From positions 6,684-12,246 of the forward strand of contig DAGO01000016.1 of the NCBI GenBank assembly GCA_002498185.1: a stretch of 5,563 nt of DNA. The letters are read 5' to 3'. Positions 1 through 5,563 of the stretch are shown piece after piece; position 1 is the first letter of the stretch; the number at the start of each line of letters is the position of its first letter. The position numbers and the translations under genes were made by a program. The DNA is from Euryarchaeota archaeon UBA10. Lineage in GTDB: Archaea > Thermoplasmatota > Poseidoniia > Poseidoniales > Poseidoniaceae. The notes under the pieces are model-generated. The model was given only the letters and a program-made list of their open reading frames with translations. It was not told where the DNA came from and ran no database searches.

Positions 1-398
1 CCTAGAACGGCTGAGAGGTCTCTCGATAGCAAGCGTTCAAGTGAATCTCCTGAGCCAAGCAAACCTCTCATGTCAGCACTGTGCTCGAATGCCTCTGGTA
101 CAATCTCTGCTACTGAGCCAAGAGCGGATTGCGTCCAAGCCCTAGCGATAAGTCGATGTTGCTCTAATTCCAAGGTTTCCAAGCGGTCCTTAGCCGCTTT
201 ACCACATAGCAAAACCTTGCCTTTAGCAGGTTCTGCAATCCATCCGACAACTCTACCGGCACGAACTATGCGATGACCGCTAGCGGTGGACCTTCGTCCC
301 AAATAAGTCGTAATCGAACCGTTTTCAAATGGCAATATTACGCCATCGCTTACATCGATTTCATCATCAACTGGCATTCCATATGGTAGATCGAACAT
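1..398 (-). CDS. Unknown protein, C-terminus missing (runs off left edge)
   Basis: I do not recognise this protein. I translated 132 residues by hand before the frame runs off the window; no stop is met. It begins MFDLPYGMPVDDEIDVSDG. Residues about 17-70 look beta-rich, with short strands separated by Gly (LPFENGSITTYLG, RIVRAGRVVGWIAEP, GKVLLCG), and the rest looks helical (KDRLETLELEQHRLIARAW and then acidic/Leu-rich segments). There is no signal peptide or membrane segment, so it is probably cytosolic. I chose the ATG at 398-396 because an eight-base perfect Shine-Dalgarno match (GAGGTGAT, 410-403) lies at a normal distance from it. The ATG at 404-402 would add two residues but overlaps that site. 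The start region overlaps the end of the Roadblock gene, so the two are very likely co-transcribed and translationally coupled. This suggests a shared process, perhaps a partner of the Roadblock protein (inference). Confidence 0.8.
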   Translation of the reverse strand, partial: MFDLPYGMPVDDEIDVSDGVILPFENGSITTYLGRRSTASGHRIVRAGRVVGWIAEPAKGKVLLCGKAAKDRLETLELEQHRLIARAWTQSALGSVAEIVPEAFEHSADMRGLLGSGDSLERLLSRDLSAVL

Positions 399-402
399 GT
401 CC

Positions 403-410
403 ATCACCTC
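403..410 (-). promoter_or_regulatory. Shine-Dalgarno site inside the end of the Roadblock gene
   Basis: On the minus strand the bases GAGGTGAT match the classical complement of the 16S 3' end over eight positions. Four bases separate this match from the ATG at 398-396, or eight if counted from the GAGG core, which is normal spacing. The site includes the TGA stop of the upstream gene (406-404) and overlaps the alternative ATG at 404-402. It therefore favours the later ATG and implies reinitiation by ribosomes finishing the Roadblock gene. Confidence 0.75.
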
Positions 411-745
411 ATCACTGAGTTCAGCATATCAACATCACACTCGACTGCGTGTCGCCACCTAGCTATCCTGCCACCTTTCTTGCCAGAAATGACTAGGCTT
501 GCATCTTCACTCAACCGAGTCAAGAGATACAATCCATCTCCTTCTGACCAAACTTCCAAGCCTCTTCCGACACTAACCGTTTGTTCGAGTCTGTCCATGG
601 CTTGGACCATTTGGGTGGCATGTTCAACCATCGGTGCACGACCTCTCTTCCCCACTGCAGCGACCAAACCATCTCTACGAGAAATGATGTATGCTTGGTC
701 TGCCCCAGGTAGGGCTGAAAATCCGGCCAAAATGCGTTGCATCAT
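404..745 (-). CDS. Roadblock/LC7-domain protein (MglB-like fold)
   Basis: This is a 113-residue single-domain protein, a normal length for stand-alone Roadblock/LC7 proteins. Helix 1 (about 3-12) is followed by P-G and then strand AYIISRRDGLVAAVG (18-32), the family's hallmark 'ivSrDGlvva' strand-turn-strand. A second amphipathic helix (about 38-55), three more strands (62-67, 70-76, 83-88) and a C-terminal helix (about 92-112) complete the alpha-beta-beta-alpha-beta-beta-beta-alpha order. Members of this family dimerise and act as scaffolds or GTPase-activating partners of Ras-like or MglA-type small GTPases; no GTPase gene is visible here. No signal peptide or membrane helix is present, so it is cytosolic. 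An in-frame TGA nine bases upstream (754-752) fixes the start at the tandem ATGs 745-743 or 742-740. No clear SD site precedes them. It is first in a coupled pair with the unknown gene downstream and divergent from the tRNA thiolase gene. Confidence 0.72.
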   Translation of the reverse strand: MMQRILAGFSALPGADQAYIISRRDGLVAAVGKRGRAPMVEHATQMVQAMDRLEQTVSVGRGLEVWSEGDGLYLLTRLSEDASLVISGKKGGRIARWRHAVECDVDMLNSVMR

Positions 746-795
746 GCGCGCTCAAATTGCTGCAGGTTGAAAACGGCTTCAAGAAGTTTGGCTTT

Positions 796-824
796 CCCAA
801 ACGCCCGTAGGGCGGTTTGTGGGG
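796..824. repeat. Imperfect GC-rich hairpin (inverted repeat)
   Basis: AAACGCCC (799-806) pairs with GGGC plus GTTT (810-813, 815-818) across a three-base loop GTA, giving an eight-pair stem with one bulged G at 814. CCC (796-798) can extend the stem with GGG after a two-base GT bulge, to about 823. On the plus strand it is followed by a T-rich stretch (825-836) and a T6 run (845-850), which resembles an intrinsic terminator. On the minus strand it would sit in the Roadblock leader about 50 bases ahead of the start. Function is unknown: leader structure, protein-binding dyad or a stop for antisense transcription are all possible. Confidence 0.6.
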
Positions 825-880
825 TTGTTTGATTTTGCCAACTAGTTTTTTGTGAACCGTAGGATTTAGTTCGAGATTTC

Positions 881-911
881 CAATTGATAATTTGATTTTT
901 CAATTGAAAAA
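881..911. promoter_or_regulatory. Paired CAATTG dyads, candidate operator
   Basis: A perfect 16-bp palindrome TTTTTCAATTGAAAAA occupies 896-911, and a second CAATTG core lies at 881-886, exactly 20 bp upstream (core to core, about two helical turns). Such same-face dyad pairs are typical binding sites for dimeric helix-turn-helix regulators. The position just upstream of, and touching, the likely TATA region of the thiolase gene would suit repression or activation there, or control of both divergent genes. AT-rich sequence makes chance palindromes more likely, so the functional claim is inference. Confidence 0.45.
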
Positions 912-916
912 ATTAA
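906..916 (+). promoter_or_regulatory. Candidate archaeal BRE/TATA region for the thiolase gene
   Basis: The purine-rich GAAAAA followed by ATTAA is the best archaeal BRE/TATA-like sequence ahead of the rightward gene. Transcription would then begin around 935-942, only some 10-18 bases before the ATG at 953, giving a very short leader. That fits the absence of any SD motif in the 20 bases before that ATG. The match to the TATA consensus is weak. Confidence 0.35.
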
Positions 917-952
917 CCGTTGACATCAAGCCTAGAACCTCGTCGAATTACC

Positions 953-1912
953 ATGAGCGGCCTTTTTGATGTCCCGAGTTGCGATAAGTGTCGCAATCCG
1001 GCTATTCATCACCAAGTGTACTCTGGAAGAATGATGTGTGGAGCACATCTCGCAGAAAGTGTAAGGAAGAAGGCTTCCAAGGCTCTTCGGCAACAACTGG
1101 TGCTTCCTAAAGGAAAACATACCACAATCCTAGTTGCGATCTCTGGAGGCAAGGATTCTGCAGTATTACTGGAAAGGATCCACGAAAATCTAGGTAAGCG
1201 CAGGGACGTGACAATAGTTGGAGGATGCGTAGATGAAGGAATCGAAGGTTACAGGCCACCATCCTTGGAATGTGCTAGGAAATTGTGCGAAGATTTGGGA
1301 ATTAGATTTGAGACCGTTTCCTATCCAGAATTAGGGTTCAAAGAAATGGACGAGGTCGTTGACAAAATAGTTCAGCTAGAAGAGAGGAAGGCTCCGTGCT
1401 CATACTGTGGAGTTTTCAGACGCCAAGGAATCAATCATCTTGCAGATAGAGTCAACGCAGACGTCATCGCCCTTGGACATAATCTAGACGACATGGCTCA
1501 AACCATAATGATGAATATGCAAAATGGTGATTTGGAGAGAACTCTGAGATTAGCCCCCCACACCAGCACGCCGCTAGAAGGGATGGTTCCGAGAATCGTC
1601 CCACTGCGCTGGATTCCAGAACAAGAAATTCATCTCTATGCTCTTCACAAGAACTTGCCAATACACCATGAGGAATGTCCTCATGGCGAAGGCGCATTGA
1701 GATTCAGGCATCGTGAAACTATCGCTATGATGGAGTCGGATGTACCTGGTACTCGTCATGGATTACTACGAATGGCGGACGACCTGAAGAAACTTCATGC
1801 TTCAGCAGGAGGTAAATTCAACACGATTAGTCCAATCAATTGTCCTGAATGTGGACAAATGTGTAGTGGAAGTATTTGCAAAGCGTGCGAGATGAAAGAG
1901 CAGATGATGTAA
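953..1912 (+). CDS. tRNA 2-thiolation ATP-pyrophosphatase, Ncs6/TtuA family
   Basis: This enzyme adenylates a tRNA uridine and replaces its 2-oxygen with sulfur. In archaea the sulfur is usually delivered by a ubiquitin-like carrier, and the target in mesophiles is most likely wobble U34 (family knowledge). With ATG 953 it is 319 residues, the usual length. Domains in order: an N-terminal zinc finger (C10, C13, C29, H32); the PP-loop SGGKDS (64-69) that binds ATP; the conserved PCSYCGVFRR segment, whose C149 and C152 together with C242 are the expected Fe-S cluster ligands; GHNLDDMAQT (175-184); and a C-terminal zinc finger (C297, C300, C309, C312). All key residues are intact. A TTG at 920 in the same frame would add 11 residues, but the zinc finger is already complete from 953. 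TtuA acting on T54 is the alternative and is less likely without thermophile signs. Its stop abuts that of the convergent neighbour. Confidence 0.93.
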   Translation: MSGLFDVPSCDKCRNPAIHHQVYSGRMMCGAHLAESVRKKASKALRQQLVLPKGKHTTILVAISGGKDSAVLLERIHENLGKRRDVTIVGGCVDEGIEGYRPPSLECARKLCEDLGIRFETVSYPELGFKEMDEVVDKIVQLEERKAPCSYCGVFRRQGINHLADRVNADVIALGHNLDDMAQTIMMNMQNGDLERTLRLAPHTSTPLEGMVPRIVPLRWIPEQEIHLYALHKNLPIHHEECPHGEGALRFRHRETIAMMESDVPGTRHGLLRMADDLKKLHASAGGKFNTISPINCPECGQMCSGSICKACEMKEQMM

Positions 1913-3658
1913 TCAAACTCTGCGTCTTAGTCTCTCCATGAAACCGTCTGCTAAACCGAGTGACTCAAGCGCTTCATCTACACGACCAGCCTTGTGAGCA
2001 TCAGATGCTAAAGCGATTGCTTCTTCGACAGACCTTCTGTCATCATCATCCACCTTGATGCCACTAGCATCGCACTGGTTCCTCAGAATATTCCATTCCT
2101 CAACGACGTACTCCAATAACTCATTTGCTTCGTCACTAGCCTTACCTTCTACATCCAAGTCCTTGGTTAGACGCTCCAGTAACGCTGCTGCGTGCGTCCA
2201 TTCAAGAGCATCCGCAGACTCCTCAATTTCTAGCAATCGTGAATCCCAATTAGCGGAATCTTCTCTCTCAGACCATCTTGAAACTAGATGCACTTTCTGC
2301 CTTAGAGCCCTACGTACATCGTCCATTGCCTCCCTTTCAGCATTGATCTCTCTGACTATACCATCAGAGAGGCCTTTGGCTTGAGCGTGATTGCCTTGTT
2401 CGAGTTCAGTTTCTGCATTCTCTAATCTTTCTTCGAGTAATTCTTTGTTGATACCGTCGGCTGATTTCAATTGTCTAGCTGCCTCTTTAACGGATTTTTC
2501 AGCAGCCACCATTGCATCACCGGATGCAACTAACTGATCGGGAATTACCATGGCAAATTCATAGGCTTTTTTCGGCTTCTCGGCATTGAGTTTCTTCCTC
2601 GCATCAGCCAATATCTCTTCGAGACCGTCTTGCTTGTGCTTAGCGGAAGATAGTAGAGAAGATGCTTCTCTAATCGCTTCTTCCGCTTTCTGCCACCACT
2701 CGATGATTTCGCTTGCTCTTTGCTTGGCTTGCCTAAACAAAGCCTCTCCTTCTCGCAAACTACCCAATTCAACTTCTCTCTGGCCCATATCCCATGCTTT
2801 ACGTGGGCGCTTTGCAATTGGGGCGATTTCTTCTGCCAATTCGACCGATGCAAGTGAATCAGCCTTGATTTCTTCAACATCTCCTGCTAATGATAGTGAC
2901 CTTTCGATGTCTTCTTCTGCTTCATTGAGTAAACGCATTCCCCATTCCGGTTCTCGGTGCCCCTCCTCTCTTGCCGTCATTATCAGGCTAGCCGCTTGGT
3001 CCACAGCAGAACCTTTGCTCTTCAGAACTAGGATTCTTTCTTCCATCGCATTAAGTCTGGAATTGAATTCCTTTCTCAATCCGCGCTGGTCGTCTTTACC
3101 AAACCAATCCGTTAGAATCAATACCAATCCAAGAACGCACAATCCAATCTGAATGAATGATGAATTTTCATCAAGATCGATTGTTGTAAGCAATGAAACT
3201 GCAAGTACAAGTCCGAGTAAACTCATCAGTGCACGGAATTTCATTACCGCAATATCTCCCTCGAGAATGGTTCTGCCTGTCAAGAATAGAACAATAGATG
3301 TCAACATCAAGATTGCCATTCCAAGCATTTCAGAAAGATTCCCTTCAAGATAAGAAATTGCCACAACTGCTAGTGGCAACCATGCGATAGTAGCAATGAT
3401 TCCAATCCTTGACCTTGACTTCTTATCCATTATGCCTAGGTCTTGAACAAATATCCCCCAGGCGATAATTATCAGTGCATATTTGATGTCAGAGGAAACT
3501 GAGGCCCCTGACATCCCAGATTCCAAAGTTGGCCAAGCTAGCCATACTGCGCCACCGAGTAACGCCATAGCAGATATACCGGCCAATTTTTCCACTTTCT
3601 CTAGACGGCTTGAGGCCTCGGCCTTAATCGCTTCATCCAAATCAACAAAGCCATCCAT
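1913..3658 (-). CDS. Six-helix membrane protein with long cytoplasmic helical repeat domain
   Basis: I do not recognise this 581-residue protein as a named family. A short N-terminal cytoplasmic helix (1-25) is followed by six predicted membrane helices at about 26-45, 58-77, 85-104, 110-131, 142-160 and 168-186. Loops 2-3 (DKKSRSR) and 4-5 are basic, while loops 3-4 and 5-6 (DLDENSS) are acidic. By the positive-inside rule both ends are therefore in the cytoplasm. Residues about 187-581 are Glu/Lys/Ala/Leu-rich, with no strand-like or globular enzyme motifs, and read as coiled coil or helical hairpins. TPR-like [G/E]-x4-[A/G] turns recur near 299, 360, 422, 486 and 558, possibly also near 240. 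No catalytic motif (kinase, GTPase, HAMP or chemoreceptor hairpin) is visible. A GGTGGG SD-like site precedes the ATG. It lies 26 nt downstream of the surface-protein gene, probably in one operon. A scaffold or mechanical/sensory link to the envelope is inference. Confidence 0.85.
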   Translation of the reverse strand: MDGFVDLDEAIKAEASSRLEKVEKLAGISAMALLGGAVWLAWPTLESGMSGASVSSDIKYALIIIAWGIFVQDLGIMDKKSRSRIGIIATIAWLPLAVVAISYLEGNLSEMLGMAILMLTSIVLFLTGRTILEGDIAVMKFRALMSLLGLVLAVSLLTTIDLDENSSFIQIGLCVLGLVLILTDWFGKDDQRGLRKEFNSRLNAMEERILVLKSKGSAVDQAASLIMTAREEGHREPEWGMRLLNEAEEDIERSLSLAGDVEEIKADSLASVELAEEIAPIAKRPRKAWDMGQREVELGSLREGEALFRQAKQRASEIIEWWQKAEEAIREASSLLSSAKHKQDGLEEILADARKKLNAEKPKKAYEFAMVIPDQLVASGDAMVAAEKSVKEAARQLKSADGINKELLEERLENAETELEQGNHAQAKGLSDGIVREINAEREAMDDVRRALRQKVHLVSRWSEREDSANWDSRLLEIEESADALEWTHAAALLERLTKDLDVEGKASDEANELLEYVVEEWNILRNQCDASGIKVDDDDRRSVEEAIALASDAHKAGRVDEALESLGLADGFMERLRRRV

Positions 3659-3664
3659 ACTTGA

Positions 3665-3670
3665 CCCACC
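3665..3670 (-). promoter_or_regulatory. Weak SD-like site for the membrane-protein gene
   Basis: GGTGGG on the minus strand lies six bases ahead of the ATG at 3658-3656, within the 26-nt gap after the surface-protein stop. It pairs with the anti-SD only over GGTG. It supports the chosen start, because the ATG inside the gap (3672-3670) is out of frame. Confidence 0.45.
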
Positions 3671-3684
3671 ATCTATCGAGCATA

Positions 3685-5563
3685 TCAGAATCTCGGTTCA
3701 TTGCGTGACCGAGCCCAAATAACTGCAAGAATACCTAATCCTACGATTATTACTAGTTCTAAGGCACCAAATCCTATGCCTGAACTGTATTCACTAGTCG
3801 AATGCTTGACAACAGTTTGGTTTGCATCATCAAGGTAAGATAACTCCACTGAAAATGTTTCAAACCAGTCCAAATCGACTTTCATAGGCACTATCACTGT
3901 TGCATTTTGGAAATAACTGGAAGGACCAATGATAGAATCTACACATTCATCATCACTGCATAATATGAATTCTGTACTGCTTGCACCATTATTCTGTACA
4001 GTAATCCAGAACTGATTGATGCCCGGCTCAATGTCGGTTGAGGATGATTTGATATCGATGATTTCTAGATTTCGAGCGATTGGCGGGGCTATCGCAATTC
4101 CGATTGTACTACCTGCTAAATTACCAGCTTCATCCATCCCTGCGACATTGATTTGATGATAACCCACTCCGAGTTCCGGCAACTCCCAATATTGTATTTC
4201 AGACCACGATAAATCAGAATATCCTGTACCCAAATTACTAATTGAAAAATTAATTTTGTCAATTGAAGAATGGTCGTCAAAAGTTTGCGTTAAATTGAGT
4301 CGTAATTTGTCTCCAGGCCGAGAAACTGAGGTGACGGTTTTCCACTCACCATCATCTTGCAATGACTCTATTGTTGCGATTACAACTGGACCGGAATTAT
4401 CTAGCAATCTGATAGTCCAATTGCCCGTAGTGGTGTGGCCTACATCATCGCTCACTTCTGCAGATAGCCAGTACTCGATTTGGTTGCGGGATTTGTGCCT
4501 CTCGCTGATATTGTCATTGATTGAGTTTAGTTCAGAATTAACACTGAAAGTGGTTTGTAAGACATCACCAGTATACCACCAATCATCAGACTTGTTACTT
4601 GTCCAATAGACTCTCAAGTTGTTGTCATGGTCATCGCCAACCATCAAATCCCAACTGAATAGACCCGGAGGGATCTCTTGTACATCATCACTAGCGTTTA
4701 TCCAAGGGTCGCCGCCATCCAATGTGTAAGACGTCGAGAATGTGCCAGTTAAACCGCCTTCGTCTGTACAATTTACTGAAACAGGCAATTGAGAGTCTTG
4801 TTCATAATTTGAAAGATTAACTCCCGTATTTCCACTTAGACCAGAAATATTCCATTCGCAATCGTGAACCGACAGTGGTGCATCATCGATAATGACATCA
4901 AAATCGTAGGATATATTGTCCCATGGCAGAGCGTATCCTTCAGCCATTGAAAGAACTGGTGCGGAATTTGGCCCCAAGGAGATAATGTAAAAGCCGGAAA
5001 TTGAGGTTTGGTCTCTCGTTAGCGTGAAGTTTGATGGAGTGCCGTCAATCCATTCTTCTAGGGGACTAGAGAGATATTGCCATCCTCCATTTGTGACTAT
5101 ATTCAACGGTGTAGTTTGTCTCAAATCGTTGAAAAATGGTATTTCTAGCCTAACCAAACTAATATGCGAACGCTCGGCGTTTACGATAGCCGATTCATTC
5201 CAGCCCCAATGGCCGTTCGCAAAATCAATATCCGCTTCGAGTATCAAATTACTGAACTGCACCGCAGAATCATCGACAATGCAGCAAAGTGCTTCTTTCC
5301 CGTTAACATAATTCAAACTCTCGAGTAGATTTTCTAATTGTGCAACATCGCCGCCCAAGAATCGGTCAACCTGACTTTCTATCCCTGCTGCCACACCAGG
5401 AATAAACGGTAATCCTAGTCCGTTGTTGAACGAGTGTGATGCCGTCCATACACCGGTAATTGCCTCATTAGGCGTAAGGTTAGAAGTAAATTCGATGCTA
5501 GCTATTCCGTTAGTTGAGGTCGCATTCAATTGCTCATCTATCCACTGAGTAGTTGGAGGCCAA
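3685..5563 (-). CDS. Large surface protein with Ig-like units and C-terminal membrane anchor (N-terminus missing)
   Basis: The frame is open to the right edge; the visible part is 625 residues, counted here from the first full codon (W1). I see no signal peptide because the start is outside the window. Residues 1-195 are an unassigned domain with a vicinal Cys pair (93-94). Three beta-rich units follow, each ending in a similar strand motif: TDEGGLTG (266-273), SDDVGHTTTG (371-380) and MDEAGNLAG (476-484), as in Ig-like, PKD or cadherin-type repeats. Residues about 498-587 resemble a CARDB-type domain, with the motif PGINQFWITVQNNGASS. A hydrophobic helix (about 600-617) and a basic tail RSRNEPRF anchor the protein, leaving the rest outside. 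Sixteen N-x-S/T sequons and an acidic composition fit a glycosylated archaeal surface protein. All six cysteines are in the ectodomain. It is probably an adhesin, S-layer-associated or binding protein; its ligand is unknown. It is first in a likely operon with the downstream membrane-protein gene. Confidence 0.82.
   Translation of the reverse strand, partial: WPPTTQWIDEQLNATSTNGIASIEFTSNLTPNEAITGVWTASHSFNNGLGLPFIPGVAAGIESQVDRFLGGDVAQLENLLESLNYVNGKEALCCIVDDSAVQFSNLILEADIDFANGHWGWNESAIVNAERSHISLVRLEIPFFNDLRQTTPLNIVTNGGWQYLSSPLEEWIDGTPSNFTLTRDQTSISGFYIISLGPNSAPVLSMAEGYALPWDNISYDFDVIIDDAPLSVHDCEWNISGLSGNTGVNLSNYEQDSQLPVSVNCTDEGGLTGTFSTSYTLDGGDPWINASDDVQEIPPGLFSWDLMVGDDHDNNLRVYWTSNKSDDWWYTGDVLQTTFSVNSELNSINDNISERHKSRNQIEYWLSAEVSDDVGHTTTGNWTIRLLDNSGPVVIATIESLQDDGEWKTVTSVSRPGDKLRLNLTQTFDDHSSIDKINFSISNLGTGYSDLSWSEIQYWELPELGVGYHQINVAGMDEAGNLAGSTIGIAIAPPIARNLEIIDIKSSSTDIEPGINQFWITVQNNGASSTEFILCSDDECVDSIIGPSSYFQNATVIVPMKVDLDWFETFSVELSYLDDANQTVVKHSTSEYSSGIGFGALELVIIVGLGILAVIWARSRNEPRF

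Larger units (their letters stand above)
746..952. other. Divergent intergenic region with promoter-like and hairpin elements
   Basis: This 207-bp gap separates the leftward Roadblock gene from the rightward thiolase gene and must contain both start signals. Its left part (746-830) is mixed in composition and holds a GC-rich hairpin. Its right part (831-920) is AT-rich and holds T-runs (T6 at 845-850), two CAATTG dyads and the best TATA-like sequence. I see no credible small ORF or tRNA in it. No clear TATA box lies at leaderless distance from the Roadblock start, so that gene may have a longer leader that includes the hairpin. Confidence 0.6.

Noticed and set aside
480..770. Open frame of 96 codons on the plus strand opposite the Roadblock gene
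   Set aside because: The minus-strand frame has a recognisable Roadblock domain; this one has no recognisable features and is explained as its complement.
866..880. GTTCGAG resembling a tRNA T-loop
   Set aside because: The flanking bases do not form a five-pair T-stem, and no acceptor, D or anticodon arms can be placed around it.
855..920. AACCGT at 855-860 and 915-920, 60 bp apart
   Set aside because: A six-base direct repeat is expected by chance in a region of this size, and its flanks do not match.
920..948. TTGACA (920-925) as a bacterial -35 box with GAATTA-like -10
   Set aside because: The implied transcription start would fall at or inside the coding start, the -10 match is poor, and the genes look archaeal.
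920..952. TTG start adding 11 residues to the thiolase
   Set aside because: The family's N-terminal zinc finger is complete from ATG 953. The extra residues are not family-like, and the TTG lies next to the probable promoter element.
2586..3152. Long open frame on the plus strand inside the membrane-protein gene (188 codons, Ser-rich)
   Set aside because: It is the antisense shadow of a Glu/Leu/Lys-rich helical coding region, which naturally gives Ser/Leu-rich open frames. It lacks domains or a start signal.
1..5563. CRISPR arrays, insertion sequences, attachment sites
   Set aside because: No regularly spaced direct repeats, transposase-like frames or terminal inverted repeats were seen in any part of the window.

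Overview
The window looks archaeal. It most resembles a mesophilic marine euryarchaeon of the Poseidoniales (Marine Group II) type, but that lineage call is an inference from style and not from a marker gene. The pointers are a tRNA thiolase of the archaeal/eukaryal Ncs6/TtuA type with two zinc fingers, a stand-alone Roadblock/LC7 protein, a large N-glycosylation-sequon-rich surface protein held by a C-terminal membrane anchor, and a mix of SD-led and apparently leaderless starts. There are no RNA genes, insertion sequences or CRISPR arrays.

Layout from left to right. Positions 1-745, minus strand: a two-gene unit with a Roadblock/LC7-domain protein first (404-745) and then a translationally coupled unknown protein (1-398) that runs off the left edge. 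Positions 746-952: a divergent intergenic region of 207 bp with a strong GC-rich hairpin, an AT-rich stretch carrying two CAATTG dyads exactly 20 bp apart, and a plausible TATA/BRE region for the rightward gene. Positions 953-1912, plus strand: the tRNA 2-thiolation enzyme, complete. Positions 1913-5563, minus strand: a probable two-gene operon. A surface protein comes first (3685-5563, its N-terminus lies beyond the right edge). After a 26-nt gap comes a six-helix membrane protein with a long cytoplasmic helical domain (1913-3658).

The thiolase and the membrane protein converge with their stop codons directly abutting (TAA at 1910-1912, TGA at 1915-1913), so there is no room for a terminator between them. 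The tRNA enzyme is the only gene with a confidently known biochemical role. The most novel material is the surface-protein/membrane-protein pair. One partner has an ectodomain of tandem Ig-like units on a single anchor. The other has six membrane helices and about 390 cytoplasmic residues in which I count six helical-hairpin units at a roughly 62-residue period. An envelope-spanning pair linking an external domain to an internal scaffold is an inference from gene order and topology. The Roadblock protein with its coupled unknown partner is a second small module worth attention, since Roadblock proteins usually act with small GTPases.
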